64,000 nucleotides of DNA, taken from contig CAYYQW010000002.1 in NCBI GenBank assembly GCA_964472505.1, positions 109,166 through 173,165 on the forward strand. The letters run 5' to 3'. The notes beneath the pieces are model-generated. The model saw only the letters and a list, made by a program, of their open reading frames with translations. It made no database searches and was not told the origin of the DNA. The stretch is from JAYEIA01 sp964472505 (lineage in GTDB: Bacteria; Bacteroidota; Bacteroidia; Bacteroidales; JAADGE01). Of the stretch, positions 18,831-27,627 are shown one piece after another (the first letter of the stretch is position 1; the number at the start of each line of letters is the position of its first letter). The translations under genes were made by a program, and so were the position numbers.

Positions 18831-18915
18831 AATGCACTTATGACGGGCGGCTGCGGTGGTTTTGCGTAGCGAAGCGGAACAAAACTACCGCAGACGGCTG
18901 GCATTAAGTGCAATG
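18831..18915. repeat. long imperfect palindrome, interspersed-repeat-like
   Basis: Arms of about 34 bp, including TGCACTT/AAGTGCA at the ends and CTGCGGTGGTTTTG pairing with CAAAACTACCGCAG, around a loop rich in GCGTAGCGAAGCGG. Non-coding. No T run follows, so it is less like a terminator than a REP- or MITE-type palindromic unit. Confidence 0.55.
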
Positions 18916-18928
18916 ATAAGCATTTATT

Positions 18929-19792
18929 TTATTTTTGATTAATCAATTCCGTTATTGGTATTTCTGCTGTTTTTATGTCCGATATGTAAAAATAACCGGT
19001 GCCGCCTTGACTAATGTTTGTTGGTAAATTTCCGGAAATAGTAGAAAATATGCCGGTTTTCCAATCAGTTTCTGAAAACAAAGCCAACAGAAATTTGTGA
19101 TATTCATCGGAAACTGAATATTTGCGAACAAGCACGGTGTCGTTAATTTCACCTGCCGTTCCGAAACCATAAAGATTGTCGGGGAAAAATCCTTGTGGTT
19201 CGCCGCCTTTGTGAGAATAATTAAAGTTAATATCCGGTGAAAAAGGATTTTTATAATTACTTAAATTATCGTTTGCATATAGCCACAGCCATTTAACATT
19301 TTCTGAATATCCGAAAGTATGCTTTAAGCCGCTAAAATATATCATGCTGCCTGTTACATTTTCATCTTCCCGGGGCAATGGCATGTTATCCGATTCAATA
19401 TCGCTAACGCTTGCGACCGTTGTTTGGGCGGTGTATTGCTTGTTGTTGATACTTATGGTCAAAATGTATAATTCATAAACTACGGGTTGAAACATATCAA
19501 CAGACATATAAACGCCTTTTTCATCTGTTTCTGCAAATAAATATATGTTTTCATTTTCATCTGTAATGTATATTTCAGCATTCGATACGGCTTGGCTTTC
19601 TGTGGTATGTGCATAGTTGCCGGGCTGGCTCAATTTTATATAGTGATTGGCGTTTTCTGTTGTTATATAGCAATTTACGGCTATTTCGTATTGATGCCCG
19701 TTTGTCGATAAATTCAAGTCAGATAGGCCAATCTCCTTCATTTCGCAAGCACTAAATAACAAAAAAAATAGTATTAGTAAGTAATTTTTCAT
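18929..19792 (-). CDS. DUF4249 lipoprotein (copy 1)
   Basis: 287 residues from the ATG at 19792; the frame's TTG at 19798 would overlap the upstream stop. Lipobox LLFSAC (Cys about 16). DUF4249 features: an N-terminal beta domain (YEIAVNCYITTENANHYIKL) and a later HKGGEPQGFFPDNLYGFG segment. The family is a TonB-receptor partner of unknown substrate, presumed on the outer-membrane surface. It follows the receptor gene by 2 bp and is clearly paralogous to copy 2 at 22110 (same CEM.EI..S..DLNLS start and TDW.TG.FSTI..NLPTNIS end). Confidence 0.82.
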   Translation of the reverse strand: MKNYLLILFFLLFSACEMKEIGLSDLNLSTNGHQYEIAVNCYITTENANHYIKLSQPGNYAHTTESQAVSNAEIYITDENENIYLFAETDEKGVYMSVDMFQPVVYELYILTISINNKQYTAQTTVASVSDIESDNMPLPREDENVTGSMIYFSGLKHTFGYSENVKWLWLYANDNLSNYKNPFSPDINFNYSHKGGEPQGFFPDNLYGFGTAGEINDTVLVRKYSVSDEYHKFLLALFSETDWKTGIFSTISGNLPTNISQGGTGYFYISDIKTAEIPITELINQK

Positions 19793-19794
19793 TT

Positions 19795-22080
19795 TCAAAA
19801 TTTAAAGCTGTATGAAATACTTGGCATAATGGTAATAAAATTGAACTGATAAACTCTTAGTTTTTGCATTGAGGCATCGTATTCAAAATTGTATCCCAAC
19901 GGATTTTGTCGGGCATACACATTGTAAATTCCTATTTTCCAGTTGCTGTTTAGTTTACTGTTGGGTTTTGGTTTTATATTCAGTGCTATATCTAAGCGAT
20001 GATAATCCGGCATTCGTTGTCCGTTACGTTCGGTATAAATAGGCACATAAGCATTATCGTATTCAAAATATCCGGCAGGCATTGTAAAAGCACGCCCTGT
20101 GGAATAAATCCAAAATGCGCTGACAGACAGGCGTTTTGTAAAATTATAATTTGTTGAAATTCTGGCATCATGGGGCATATCATAAGATGCCGGATAGCTT
20201 GTATTGTTGTTTATACCTGAAATTGTGCGTATTGCTCTCGAAAAGTTGTAACTTACATTTCCTGTTAGTTTTCCGTTTGTTTTTTGCAGATTTACTTCAA
20301 TACCATAAGCTTTTGCGGTTCCGGTTCTGATTTGAGTTTCTATATATTTTGTTCCTATCAGCCGGGCATGGTCAATATAATCTATTTGGTTGTGAAATTT
20401 TTTGAAATAAGAGTTAATCGAAAAATAATAATCTTCACTGCCGGAATAGTCGATGCCTGCCGAAATAATATCTGCCGTTTGAGGTTTAATGTTTGGCGAA
20501 GCCGGGATCCATGTTTCCAAAGAGGTGTAACTGTAAGCGTTGTTTTGTAATAGTTGCACGTATTGAGATGTTCGCGAATAGGCGGTTTTGAGCGTAAATT
20601 TGTTAGTTATAAAATACTTTGCCGAAATTCGGGGTTGAAAATTCTTGTAAGTATTGTAAATGCCGGTTTTGTTTGAATTTTCGTTAATCGGAATATAATT
20701 TTCATCGTAATCAAACCATGTAGCTTGCCCGATGTTTTGAAAAATTGATAGTCTCAGACCATAATTTATTCCGATTTTTCCGAAAAGGTCGATGTCATTG
20801 AGCAAATATACTGCATTTTCTAATGCTTGGCTGCTTGGAATGTCTTGCAAAACCGGATTGTTTGCTTTTCCGGGCATAAAACTATGAAAAACAGTATTAG
20901 TGCCAAATTCTATTTTATTATTTGAGCTGATGAAAAACGTAAAATCTGCTTTGCCGGTAATATCTTGGATTGCCGTAGTCCATGAAATTTGTTGTTTAAG
21001 TTCCGAAAATTGTATTTGATTTTGATAATCGCTGTAAACGAACGATATGTTAGAAAAAACACGAGGCGAAAATATATGATTGTATCTCAAAGTAGCGGTT
21101 TGGTTGCCCCAAATATTTGTAAAATCGCCTACTGAAAGAATTTTGTCATTTCCTTTGTAAAACGAAACGAAAATACGGTTGTTTCGGTTTATTTTATAAT
21201 TTGTTTTGATGTTAAGGTCGTAAAATTGCGGAATTGTATTCTCATCGTTACTTGGTTCTATAAATAAATCGATAAAACTGCGACGTGCCGAAACAAAAAA
21301 AGATGCTTTGTTTTTAACAATAGGAGCTTGCATGGTAAGCCTTGCTGATAAAATACTAACACCGCCCGACATTTGAAAGCGGTTCATGTTTCCTTCGTTC
21401 ATTTTTACATCGGTAACTGATGAAAGTCGCCCGCCATATTTGGCCGGACTGTTTCCTTTGTAAAATTTCACTTCTTTAACGGCATCGGGATTAAACACCG
21501 AAACCATACCAAATAAATGCGAGGGATTATAAATCGGAGCTTCGTCAATTAAAATCAAATTTTGGTCTATATTTCCGCCCTGCACGTAAAAACCGGAAGT
21601 GCCGTCTCCAATGGTTTTTATTCCGGTTTGCAGTTGAATGGCTTTTATGGGGTCGGCTTCGCCAAAAACGGTGGGCAACTTACCGATTTCAAGAGGCGTG
21701 AGTTGTATTTGTGCGTATTCGTTTCTGTTTGAATGCTGAGTATTTGCCGAAACGGTAATTTCTTCCAAAACATTGTCAGAAGGTTGCAGATAGAAATTTA
21801 TAACTGTATCGTTTTTCAAGTTTAAGTTTAAGTTTAATTGCTCGGTTGTATAACCTAAAAACGAAGCATTTACAGAATGTTCGCCTTTGTCGGTTGTTAA
21901 AACAAAATATCCGTAAGAATTTGTAGCTGTACCGTTTTGTGCATTTTCAGTAAAAATATTTGCACCAATTATTGTTTCGCCGGTTGTTTGGTCATAAACG
22001 TATCCGCTTATAGTTGATTTCTGGGCATAAGCAATGGCTAAATTAGTAATGAACAGTATCAGGAATAAATTTTTTTTCAT
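19795..22080 (-). CDS. TonB-dependent outer-membrane receptor with CarboxypepD-like regulatory domain
   Basis: 761 residues, short for the class. Signal peptide (ends IAYAQ), a carboxypeptidase-like beta-sandwich (TISGYVYDQTTGETIIGANI, about 23-105), a plug domain (ADPIKAIQLQTGIKTIGDG through SSVTDVKMNEG) and a 22-strand-type barrel ending in the aromatic SISYSFKF typical of outer-membrane proteins. Imports a substrate with energy from TonB-ExbBD. Flanked on both sides by DUF4249 lipoproteins in one transcription unit; substrate not deducible. Confidence 0.88.
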   Translation of the reverse strand: MKKNLFLILFITNLAIAYAQKSTISGYVYDQTTGETIIGANIFTENAQNGTATNSYGYFVLTTDKGEHSVNASFLGYTTEQLNLNLNLKNDTVINFYLQPSDNVLEEITVSANTQHSNRNEYAQIQLTPLEIGKLPTVFGEADPIKAIQLQTGIKTIGDGTSGFYVQGGNIDQNLILIDEAPIYNPSHLFGMVSVFNPDAVKEVKFYKGNSPAKYGGRLSSVTDVKMNEGNMNRFQMSGGVSILSARLTMQAPIVKNKASFFVSARRSFIDLFIEPSNDENTIPQFYDLNIKTNYKINRNNRIFVSFYKGNDKILSVGDFTNIWGNQTATLRYNHIFSPRVFSNISFVYSDYQNQIQFSELKQQISWTTAIQDITGKADFTFFISSNNKIEFGTNTVFHSFMPGKANNPVLQDIPSSQALENAVYLLNDIDLFGKIGINYGLRLSIFQNIGQATWFDYDENYIPINENSNKTGIYNTYKNFQPRISAKYFITNKFTLKTAYSRTSQYVQLLQNNAYSYTSLETWIPASPNIKPQTADIISAGIDYSGSEDYYFSINSYFKKFHNQIDYIDHARLIGTKYIETQIRTGTAKAYGIEVNLQKTNGKLTGNVSYNFSRAIRTISGINNNTSYPASYDMPHDARISTNYNFTKRLSVSAFWIYSTGRAFTMPAGYFEYDNAYVPIYTERNGQRMPDYHRLDIALNIKPKPNSKLNSNWKIGIYNVYARQNPLGYNFEYDASMQKLRVYQFNFITIMPSISYSFKF

Positions 22081-22109
22081 ATATGTAAATATAGTATTTA
22101 GTTTAAATT

Positions 22110-22973
22110 TTAAAGGTCTTCAACTTTAATTTTTTGATAATCAACGTCCATAATATAAAAATATCCTACCGCATTATTTGATATATTTGTAGGTAAATTA
22201 GCCGGTATTGTTGAAAAAACACCTGTTTGCCAATCTGTTTCACAAAATAGAGCATAGAGGTATTCAGAATAACCTTCGGAAACCGAGTATTTAAATACTT
22301 TTAAGCTATCTTGACTTTGTCCGGATACTTCATTCCCGAAAGTATGATAAGCGAATAAGCCTTGTGGTTCACCGCCTTCGTGGGTATAATTATATCTTTT
22401 TTCGGCAGAAAATGGTGAATACGAACCAAGGCTGTCCCATTCCCAAGCTGAAAGCCACAACCACTTAGCATTTTCATTATATCCAAAATCATGTTTCCAA
22501 ACAATAAAAGAACTTTGTCCGGGTGTTAAGTTTGAAGTGTTTTTTTTAGGTAGTTTTATTTCGGAAAAGTTAATATCATTAACTGCTTCTACTGTTTCAT
22601 TTGCAGTATATTCTATATTGTCGTATTTTATTATCAATGAATATGTTTGACCGATTTCAGGTGCAAATTTTTGATTTGATTTATATATCCCGCTCACGTC
22701 TGTTTCAGAAAAGTTATAAGTTAAATTATTTGAAATAATTCTCACTCCTGCACCGGAAAGAGGTTCGAAAGTCATATTTTGAGCATAATTTCCCGGTGTG
22801 GATAACTTGATATAGTGATATTTATTTTCTGTTGTTATGAAACAATCCACCACAATTTTATATTGATGATTAGTTTGTGATAAGTTAATGTCTGTTATAC
22901 TAATTTCTTGCATTTCACATGCATATTGAAATATTGATATTACAAAAAAAATCGGAATAATTTTTTTTTTCAT
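22110..22973 (-). CDS. DUF4249 lipoprotein (copy 2)
   Basis: 287 residues from the ATG at 22973 (MKKKIIPIFF); the frame continues to a TTG at 23033 but that part overlaps a terminator hairpin. Lipobox IFQYAC. Same architecture and length as the copy at 18929, including YKIVVDCFITTENKYHYIKL and the THEGGEPQGLFAYHTFG segment, so the pair arose by duplication. Upstream of the TonB receptor by 29 bp, same operon. Confidence 0.82.
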   Translation of the reverse strand: MKKKIIPIFFVISIFQYACEMQEISITDINLSQTNHQYKIVVDCFITTENKYHYIKLSTPGNYAQNMTFEPLSGAGVRIISNNLTYNFSETDVSGIYKSNQKFAPEIGQTYSLIIKYDNIEYTANETVEAVNDINFSEIKLPKKNTSNLTPGQSSFIVWKHDFGYNENAKWLWLSAWEWDSLGSYSPFSAEKRYNYTHEGGEPQGLFAYHTFGNEVSGQSQDSLKVFKYSVSEGYSEYLYALFCETDWQTGVFSTIPANLPTNISNNAVGYFYIMDVDYQKIKVEDL

Positions 22974-22996
22974 TGTCGGTAATATTAAATTTAAAA

Positions 22997-23024
22997 AAAG
23001 TATCAACTTGTAAGTTGATACTTT
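22997..23024 (-). terminator. Rho-independent terminator or attenuator
   Basis: Perfect 13-bp inverted repeat with a 2-nt spacer (arms AAAGTATCAACTT and AAGTTGATACTTT), followed on the minus strand by seven T. It lies between the lipoprotein gene ending at 23057 and the DUF4249 start at 22973, leaving almost no room for a promoter downstream of it. Confidence 0.75.
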
Positions 23025-23056
23025 GTAAAACAAAATAGTTTCTGATTTTAAAATTT

Positions 23057-23770
23057 TTAATCGTAATAATAAAAAGAATAATGTTTTTCTTTACGAAATT
23101 TTATATGAAGTTGGGCTTGATCAGACGGTCCATAACTTCTTCCTATTCTGCTGTTAGTTGTGCGTCCTTTTAGTTTTATATTATCTTCAATTCGTGAAAC
23201 ATTATTGCCCTCCCAAATGTCAAAAGAATAATATATTGCCCAACAGCATCGATTATTAGTAAGTGAAGCATAGTTTTTTGTTGTTTTATCCATAGCATGC
23301 CAATCAAATCCTTTTTCTTCATATCCTTCGGGGGCAACCCAATATTCTGTTATTTCATAAGTTGCATATTTTTCATCTATATATTCTTCTATTATTTCAG
23401 CATTTATTGTTATGGTATTGCTCTTAGTAAAGACAAAGTTATCTTTATCTTCATTTACATCATCTGTGTTTTTTTGATTTTTAATAGATAATTTCTTTTT
23501 CAAATCTGTGTCGGTCATACACTTTAATGTAAAATTTTCAGACGAATAAGAATTTACAATTGCTAAATCATTACTTGAAATTTTATAGACAATGTAATTT
23601 CCGTCATTATCAGCTACTTTAATTTTTTTAACAAAACTATCATCTTTATCAATAGTGATTTCGTCCGGAATATTTTGAACGACCAATTTTTCTTTTGAAC
23701 AAGCTCCGAAAAATAATAGTGTCGCGAGCAAAAATACACCTGTAATTGATTTAAAATTAAGTTGTTTCAT
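23057..23770 (-). CDS. lipoprotein, unknown function
   Basis: 237 residues. Lipobox LLFFGAC (Cys about 24), then a beta-rich N-terminal part with IDKDDSFVKKIKVADNDG, an acidic linker near NTDDVNEDKDN, and a C-terminal region with CCWAIYYSFDIWEGNN and a very aromatic end. No family recognised. AT-rich relative to the flanking enzymes. A strong terminator follows it, so it may be expressed separately from or in graded fashion with the DUF4249/TonB unit. Confidence 0.65.
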   Translation of the reverse strand: MKQLNFKSITGVFLLATLLFFGACSKEKLVVQNIPDEITIDKDDSFVKKIKVADNDGNYIVYKISSNDLAIVNSYSSENFTLKCMTDTDLKKKLSIKNQKNTDDVNEDKDNFVFTKSNTITINAEIIEEYIDEKYATYEITEYWVAPEGYEEKGFDWHAMDKTTKNYASLTNNRCCWAIYYSFDIWEGNNVSRIEDNIKLKGRTTNSRIGRSYGPSDQAQLHIKFRKEKHYSFYYYD

Positions 23771-23886
23771 TTGTTATAAATTAAGTGAATATTAAATTAT
23801 TTAGTTGAAAAACTATTTGAAAGGATTATAAAGCACAAATAATTTTATTGAAAAATAACGAAATGTATCATTAAAGAAATAAGATG

Positions 23887-24273
23887 TTACTTTTTGGAAT
23901 AAAATGGTACTTTTGAGAATGAATTGTAATACTCAAAATATGCTAACAAGCGTTTTTTTGACTCAATCTTTTTCTCTCGTGATATTTTAATTTCCTTTCC
24001 GGTTTCCATAATTATACAACTCTTTGCAACATCAAATTCTAAAAAAGATTTAAAATTTATCAAAAAAGATTTGTGACACCTGTAAAAACCGGTTTTTGGT
24101 AATAGTTTTTCAATTTCGCTAATCATCTTTGTTGAAATAAAGTAATCTTTTTTATCGTTTTGAGATTTTTTGAATAAATATATTTCAGTATGATGACCAT
24201 CTGCCTGGCAATAAATTATATTTTCAGTTTCAATTACCCTTGCTCCTTTTATTGTATGTATTAGTGTTTTCAT
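23887..24273 (-). CDS. stand-alone LytTR DNA-binding protein
   Basis: 128 residues consisting only of a LytTR domain: IIYCQADGHHTEIYL, a central TGFYRCHKSFLINF (the typical F.R.HrS.lIN block) and a C-terminal ISREKK. No receiver or membrane domain is present, unlike classical LytR/AlgR response regulators. Short DUF-free LytTR proteins usually regulate neighbouring surface genes; the adjacent minus-strand lipoprotein/DUF4249/TonB genes are the obvious candidates. 116 bp separate it from the next gene downstream. Confidence 0.82.
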   Translation of the reverse strand: MKTLIHTIKGARVIETENIIYCQADGHHTEIYLFKKSQNDKKDYFISTKMISEIEKLLPKTGFYRCHKSFLINFKSFLEFDVAKSCIIMETGKEIKISREKKIESKKRLLAYFEYYNSFSKVPFYSKK

Positions 24274-24491
24274 TGATGTGTTTTAGTTATGCTTATCGTT
24301 TTGCTTGATACTATCATTTTTTTATGTCAAAAACGCCTATTGTTTCAATCCTTATTATATAATATTTCTGTTTCTTTATATCGCGAAAACAACCTTTCAT
24401 TTCATTCTTTATCCGTATTTCAGCGCCAGTATAAATTCTTTCGCAGATTTGTATGGTAAAACTATAAAAAAATACCGAAATAAAAAAGCAG

Positions 24492-24531
24492 AAAGCGCAG
24501 AGGCGAAATACTGTTTTCTGCTCTGCGCTTT
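24492..24531 (-). terminator. Rho-independent terminator of the S46 peptidase gene
   Basis: 11-bp stem AAAGCGCAGAG/CTCTGCGCTTT (24492-24502 with 24521-24531), followed on the minus strand by CTGCTTTTTT. Lies 40 bp past the stop codon. Confidence 0.8.
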
Positions 24532-24570
24532 TCTTATTCATATCCTAAATTCACTGAATCTGCTAAGCCA

Positions 24571-26679
24571 TTAAGGTTGCATGCTTCCCGTTTCCAACTC
24601 TTTAACCAAACGGTCGGTTTTATAAACCAGTCTGAGTGCTTCTATCATGCCGTGCGAGTCGGTGGCTACGGAGCGGTTATTCTCGCGCAGAAAAGCGTAG
24701 CTTCCGGCCAGGCTTTCAAGATTGCCGTCGTGCACCAAACCCACTACTTCGGCATTTCTGTTGATAAAAGCGCTGCCGGAGTTTCCGCCCACAATATCAT
24801 TGGTAGAGGCAAAACCGATGTCAATCGATAAATCCAATCCTTGCGGAACTTCTTTCCAGCGCTCGTGCAATCCCCAGGGGTAATCCGTTTCTCCGAAAGA
24901 ATAATAGCGATCCCAAAGCCCGTAGTAAGTTGTTTTTCCGGGCGCCAAGGTTCCGTTGTATTCATAACCTTTTATTCGTCCGTGCGATATGCGCAAAGAA
25001 GCCGTGGCATCGGGCGGTATTTTATCACCAAACACTTTAAAAATCAGAAAACCGAGTTGTTGATTCAATACCTGCAATTCATCCTGCAATTCTTTCCTCC
25101 GGTCTTTATATTTATTCATTCTTTGGAACTCTTCATAGGCGTAATTCACCAAGGGATCTGTGCTGCTTTCAATGCCGGCGCGCCCTTTTGCAACAAGCGC
25201 ATCGGCATAAGCTTCATCGTCAAGTTCGGTATGTTCTAAGAAATATTCCACAGCGGCTTCAGCTTGTTTATTTCCGTAAAGCGTTTGCAGATATTTACAG
25301 TCCTCCCCCAAAGTTTTGCGCAAAAAACGCTCGTGAGCTTGCAGCAAGAGTTTTTGCAGTTCTTCTTCTTCGGCTTCTGCAAATACTTTATCTCTTGAGC
25401 TCGGTTTCAAATCTTTAACGAGGGCTGCTTCAATCAAATTTTGCGCAGTTTCTTGGTATGAAGATGAATAATAATGCGCCATTTGATACACCAAGAGTTC
25501 GTTTTCAATTTCGGCAAGTTCATCAATGACTTTTGCTATATTGTCCCATAAACCGGCATATTCAGAACTCAAACCTTTGGAAGATTCCACTTTTTTCTGA
25601 AGTGTTTTTTCAAAATCATATTTTTTGGCCATCAAATACTCATCTTTTAATCCCATGAGCATTCCGGCATAAGCTTTTCGCCCGTTAGCAACCGAAAGCA
25701 GACGGCTCAATAATTTTGATTGTTTGTCGGGATTTTCTTTAAAATATTCAAAATAGGCTCCATATACTTCATTGAGGCGATGCAATATAATCGGGTGCCG
25801 CGTATCTCTGAAATATTCCAACTGCCTTGTCGAAACCAAACGGTCGGTATTTCCCGGACGGCCGGAAACAAAGACCGCTTCACCGTCTTCGGCTCCTTTG
25901 GTGTTGTAACGAAAAAACTTGTCGGTTACTATTGGTTTTCCTTCGGCATCATAAGCGCGCAAAAAGGCAAAATCCAACTCATAACGCGGATAGGTAAAGT
26001 TATCCCAATCCCAACCGGCAGCAGCTATTTGCACATCGGGCACCATCACCAGACGAATGTCTTCAAAGCGCTCATAAATATGCAATGAATATTTTCCGCC
26101 GTTATAAAGTGTTATCACTTTGCATACGTTCCCCGTTTCCCGGGCATATGTATCTTGGATGAATATAATGGTTTCATTTTTTAATTCCACACGCTCACTG
26201 TCAGTTGTTCCCATATCCATGGCAGTATGGATCTGATTGGTTACATCTTTAATTTCGGTTAAGCGGTCGGCATACAAATTGGGGATTCTGCGTTCATCTT
26301 CCGGATTTTCGGCATAAAAGCCGTCTTTATGAATGTTTTCGCCTTCCTGCTCCACGCTTTGCAACATACCGCGTACGCAATGGTGATTGGTCATAATCAA
26401 ACCGTCAGACGAAACAAAGGAAGCGGAACAACCGTTTCCGAGTTCCAGAGCCGACTGCCTGACATCGTTCAGCCATTGGTCGGTAGGCCGAAAGCCCAAT
26501 TCTTTTTCGTAAACATCTTTGGGTACGGCATCATAAGTCCACATGGTGCCAAAATCATCAAAGGAATATTCTACTTTGCTTATGTCAAGCGGTTCGTAAA
26601 TGCTCCTTTGAGCATACAATCCGGAGCTGAGAAACAAGCCGGCCGCTACAAGAAGTAAAACTGTTCTGAAATATTTCAT
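24571..26679 (-). CDS. S46-family dipeptidyl-peptidase (DPP7-like)
   Basis: 702 residues, normal for S46. Signal peptide ending SGLYAQ; catalytic His100 in MTNHHCV and Ser634 in GGNSGSAF; a helical middle domain (about 280-580) covers the active site. Exopeptidases of this family release dipeptides from the N-terminus in the periplasm, supporting peptide catabolism. The residue 18 after the catalytic Ser (Gly652 in HDGN) matches the Gly of DPP7 and DAP BII rather than the Arg of DPP11, so hydrophobic P1 preference is inferred. Monocistronic with terminator; divergent from nth. Confidence 0.88.
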   Translation of the reverse strand: MKYFRTVLLLVAAGLFLSSGLYAQRSIYEPLDISKVEYSFDDFGTMWTYDAVPKDVYEKELGFRPTDQWLNDVRQSALELGNGCSASFVSSDGLIMTNHHCVRGMLQSVEQEGENIHKDGFYAENPEDERRIPNLYADRLTEIKDVTNQIHTAMDMGTTDSERVELKNETIIFIQDTYARETGNVCKVITLYNGGKYSLHIYERFEDIRLVMVPDVQIAAAGWDWDNFTYPRYELDFAFLRAYDAEGKPIVTDKFFRYNTKGAEDGEAVFVSGRPGNTDRLVSTRQLEYFRDTRHPIILHRLNEVYGAYFEYFKENPDKQSKLLSRLLSVANGRKAYAGMLMGLKDEYLMAKKYDFEKTLQKKVESSKGLSSEYAGLWDNIAKVIDELAEIENELLVYQMAHYYSSSYQETAQNLIEAALVKDLKPSSRDKVFAEAEEEELQKLLLQAHERFLRKTLGEDCKYLQTLYGNKQAEAAVEYFLEHTELDDEAYADALVAKGRAGIESSTDPLVNYAYEEFQRMNKYKDRRKELQDELQVLNQQLGFLIFKVFGDKIPPDATASLRISHGRIKGYEYNGTLAPGKTTYYGLWDRYYSFGETDYPWGLHERWKEVPQGLDLSIDIGFASTNDIVGGNSGSAFINRNAEVVGLVHDGNLESLAGSYAFLRENNRSVATDSHGMIEALRLVYKTDRLVKELETGSMQP

Positions 26680-26754
26680 AATATTTTTTTATAAAGGGTT
26701 AAAGATAAAAGTTTCCTAAAAGATATATTTTTTACCGAAATTAACCAAAAAAAT

Positions 26755-26762
26755 TAACTTTG
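26755..26762 (+). promoter_or_regulatory. -7 box upstream of nth
   Basis: TAACTTTG, exact TAnnTTTG match, 25 nt before the ATG at 26787. No clear -33 TTG. Confidence 0.5.
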
Positions 26763-26786
26763 AAAATTCAATTTAAGCCATGAGTT

Positions 26787-27425
26787 ATGACAAAAAAAGA
26801 ACGTTTTAAAAAGACCATAGAATATTTTCTGGAACACCAACCGGTTGCCGAAACCGAACTGGCTTACAGCAATCCTTTTGAATTATTGGTTGCCGTTATA
26901 CTCTCGGCCCAATGTACCGATAAACGTGTAAACCAACTGACTCCCGCACTGTTTGAACGCTGGCCTGATGCAGCATCCATGGCAGAGGCCGAACCGGAAG
27001 AAATTTTCGAATACATAAAATCCTGTTCTTATCCCAACAACAAAGCCAAGCACCTTGCCGGAATGGCGCGCATGCTCTACAATGATTTCAAAAATACCAT
27101 TCCTTCCGAGATAAAAGAACTCCAAAAACTGCCGGGCGTCGGACGGAAAACTGCGAATGTAATCGCATCGGTTATCTACGAGAAACCGGCAATGGCAGTT
27201 GATACGCACGTATTCAGAGTATCGGAACGCATTGGCCTTACTGTGAATGCAAAAACCCCTTTAGAAACCGAAAAGCAACTCATCAGGCACATACCTGAAG
27301 AACTGATTGCCACGGCTCACCATTGGCTGATATTGCACGGCAGATACGTTTGCACTGCTCGCAAACCACAATGCGAAAAGTGCGGGTTGAAAACATTTTG
27401 TAAATACTACGAAAAACTCACATAA
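26787..27425 (+). CDS. nth: endonuclease III
   Basis: 212 residues, standard length. DNA glycosylase/AP lyase for oxidised pyrimidines in base excision repair. Visible: helix-hairpin-helix LPGVGRKTANVI with catalytic Lys, catalytic Asp in AVDTHVFR, and the C-terminal [4Fe-4S] motif C-X6-C-X2-C-X5-C (Cys189, 196, 199, 205). Monocistronic. Confidence 0.95.
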   Translation: MTKKERFKKTIEYFLEHQPVAETELAYSNPFELLVAVILSAQCTDKRVNQLTPALFERWPDAASMAEAEPEEIFEYIKSCSYPNNKAKHLAGMARMLYNDFKNTIPSEIKELQKLPGVGRKTANVIASVIYEKPAMAVDTHVFRVSERIGLTVNAKTPLETEKQLIRHIPEELIATAHHWLILHGRYVCTARKPQCEKCGLKTFCKYYEKLT

Positions 27426-27597
27426 TATCGGCAAATAAAACCTGCCGCTCTATGGTATTTTCACTGATCAGAGTTTTTATAATCGGAAGGCAATACGCTC
27501 ATCAATTTTCGACCAAAACAGTCGATACAAATAAAAATTTAATATACTGATAAACAGGCTTTTATCTTGTTGTATTTTTTCAAGTCAGAAAAAGTTT

Positions 27598-27605
27598 TAA
27601 CTTTG
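27598..27605 (+). promoter_or_regulatory. -7 box upstream of the acyl-CoA ligase gene
   Basis: TAACTTTG, exact TAnnTTTG match, 22 nt before the ATG at 27628. Confidence 0.5.
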
Positions 27606-27627
27606 TGTTAAAAATAACACTTGACTT

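Noticed and set aside
18716..18913. N-terminal extension of the 18323 lipoprotein
   Set aside because: It is the translation of a palindrome and precedes a proper lipoprotein signal at MKTYRLLF.
24305..24574. 89-residue plus-strand open frame between LytTR and S46 genes
   Set aside because: Covers the S46 terminator hairpin, low-complexity translation, no support.
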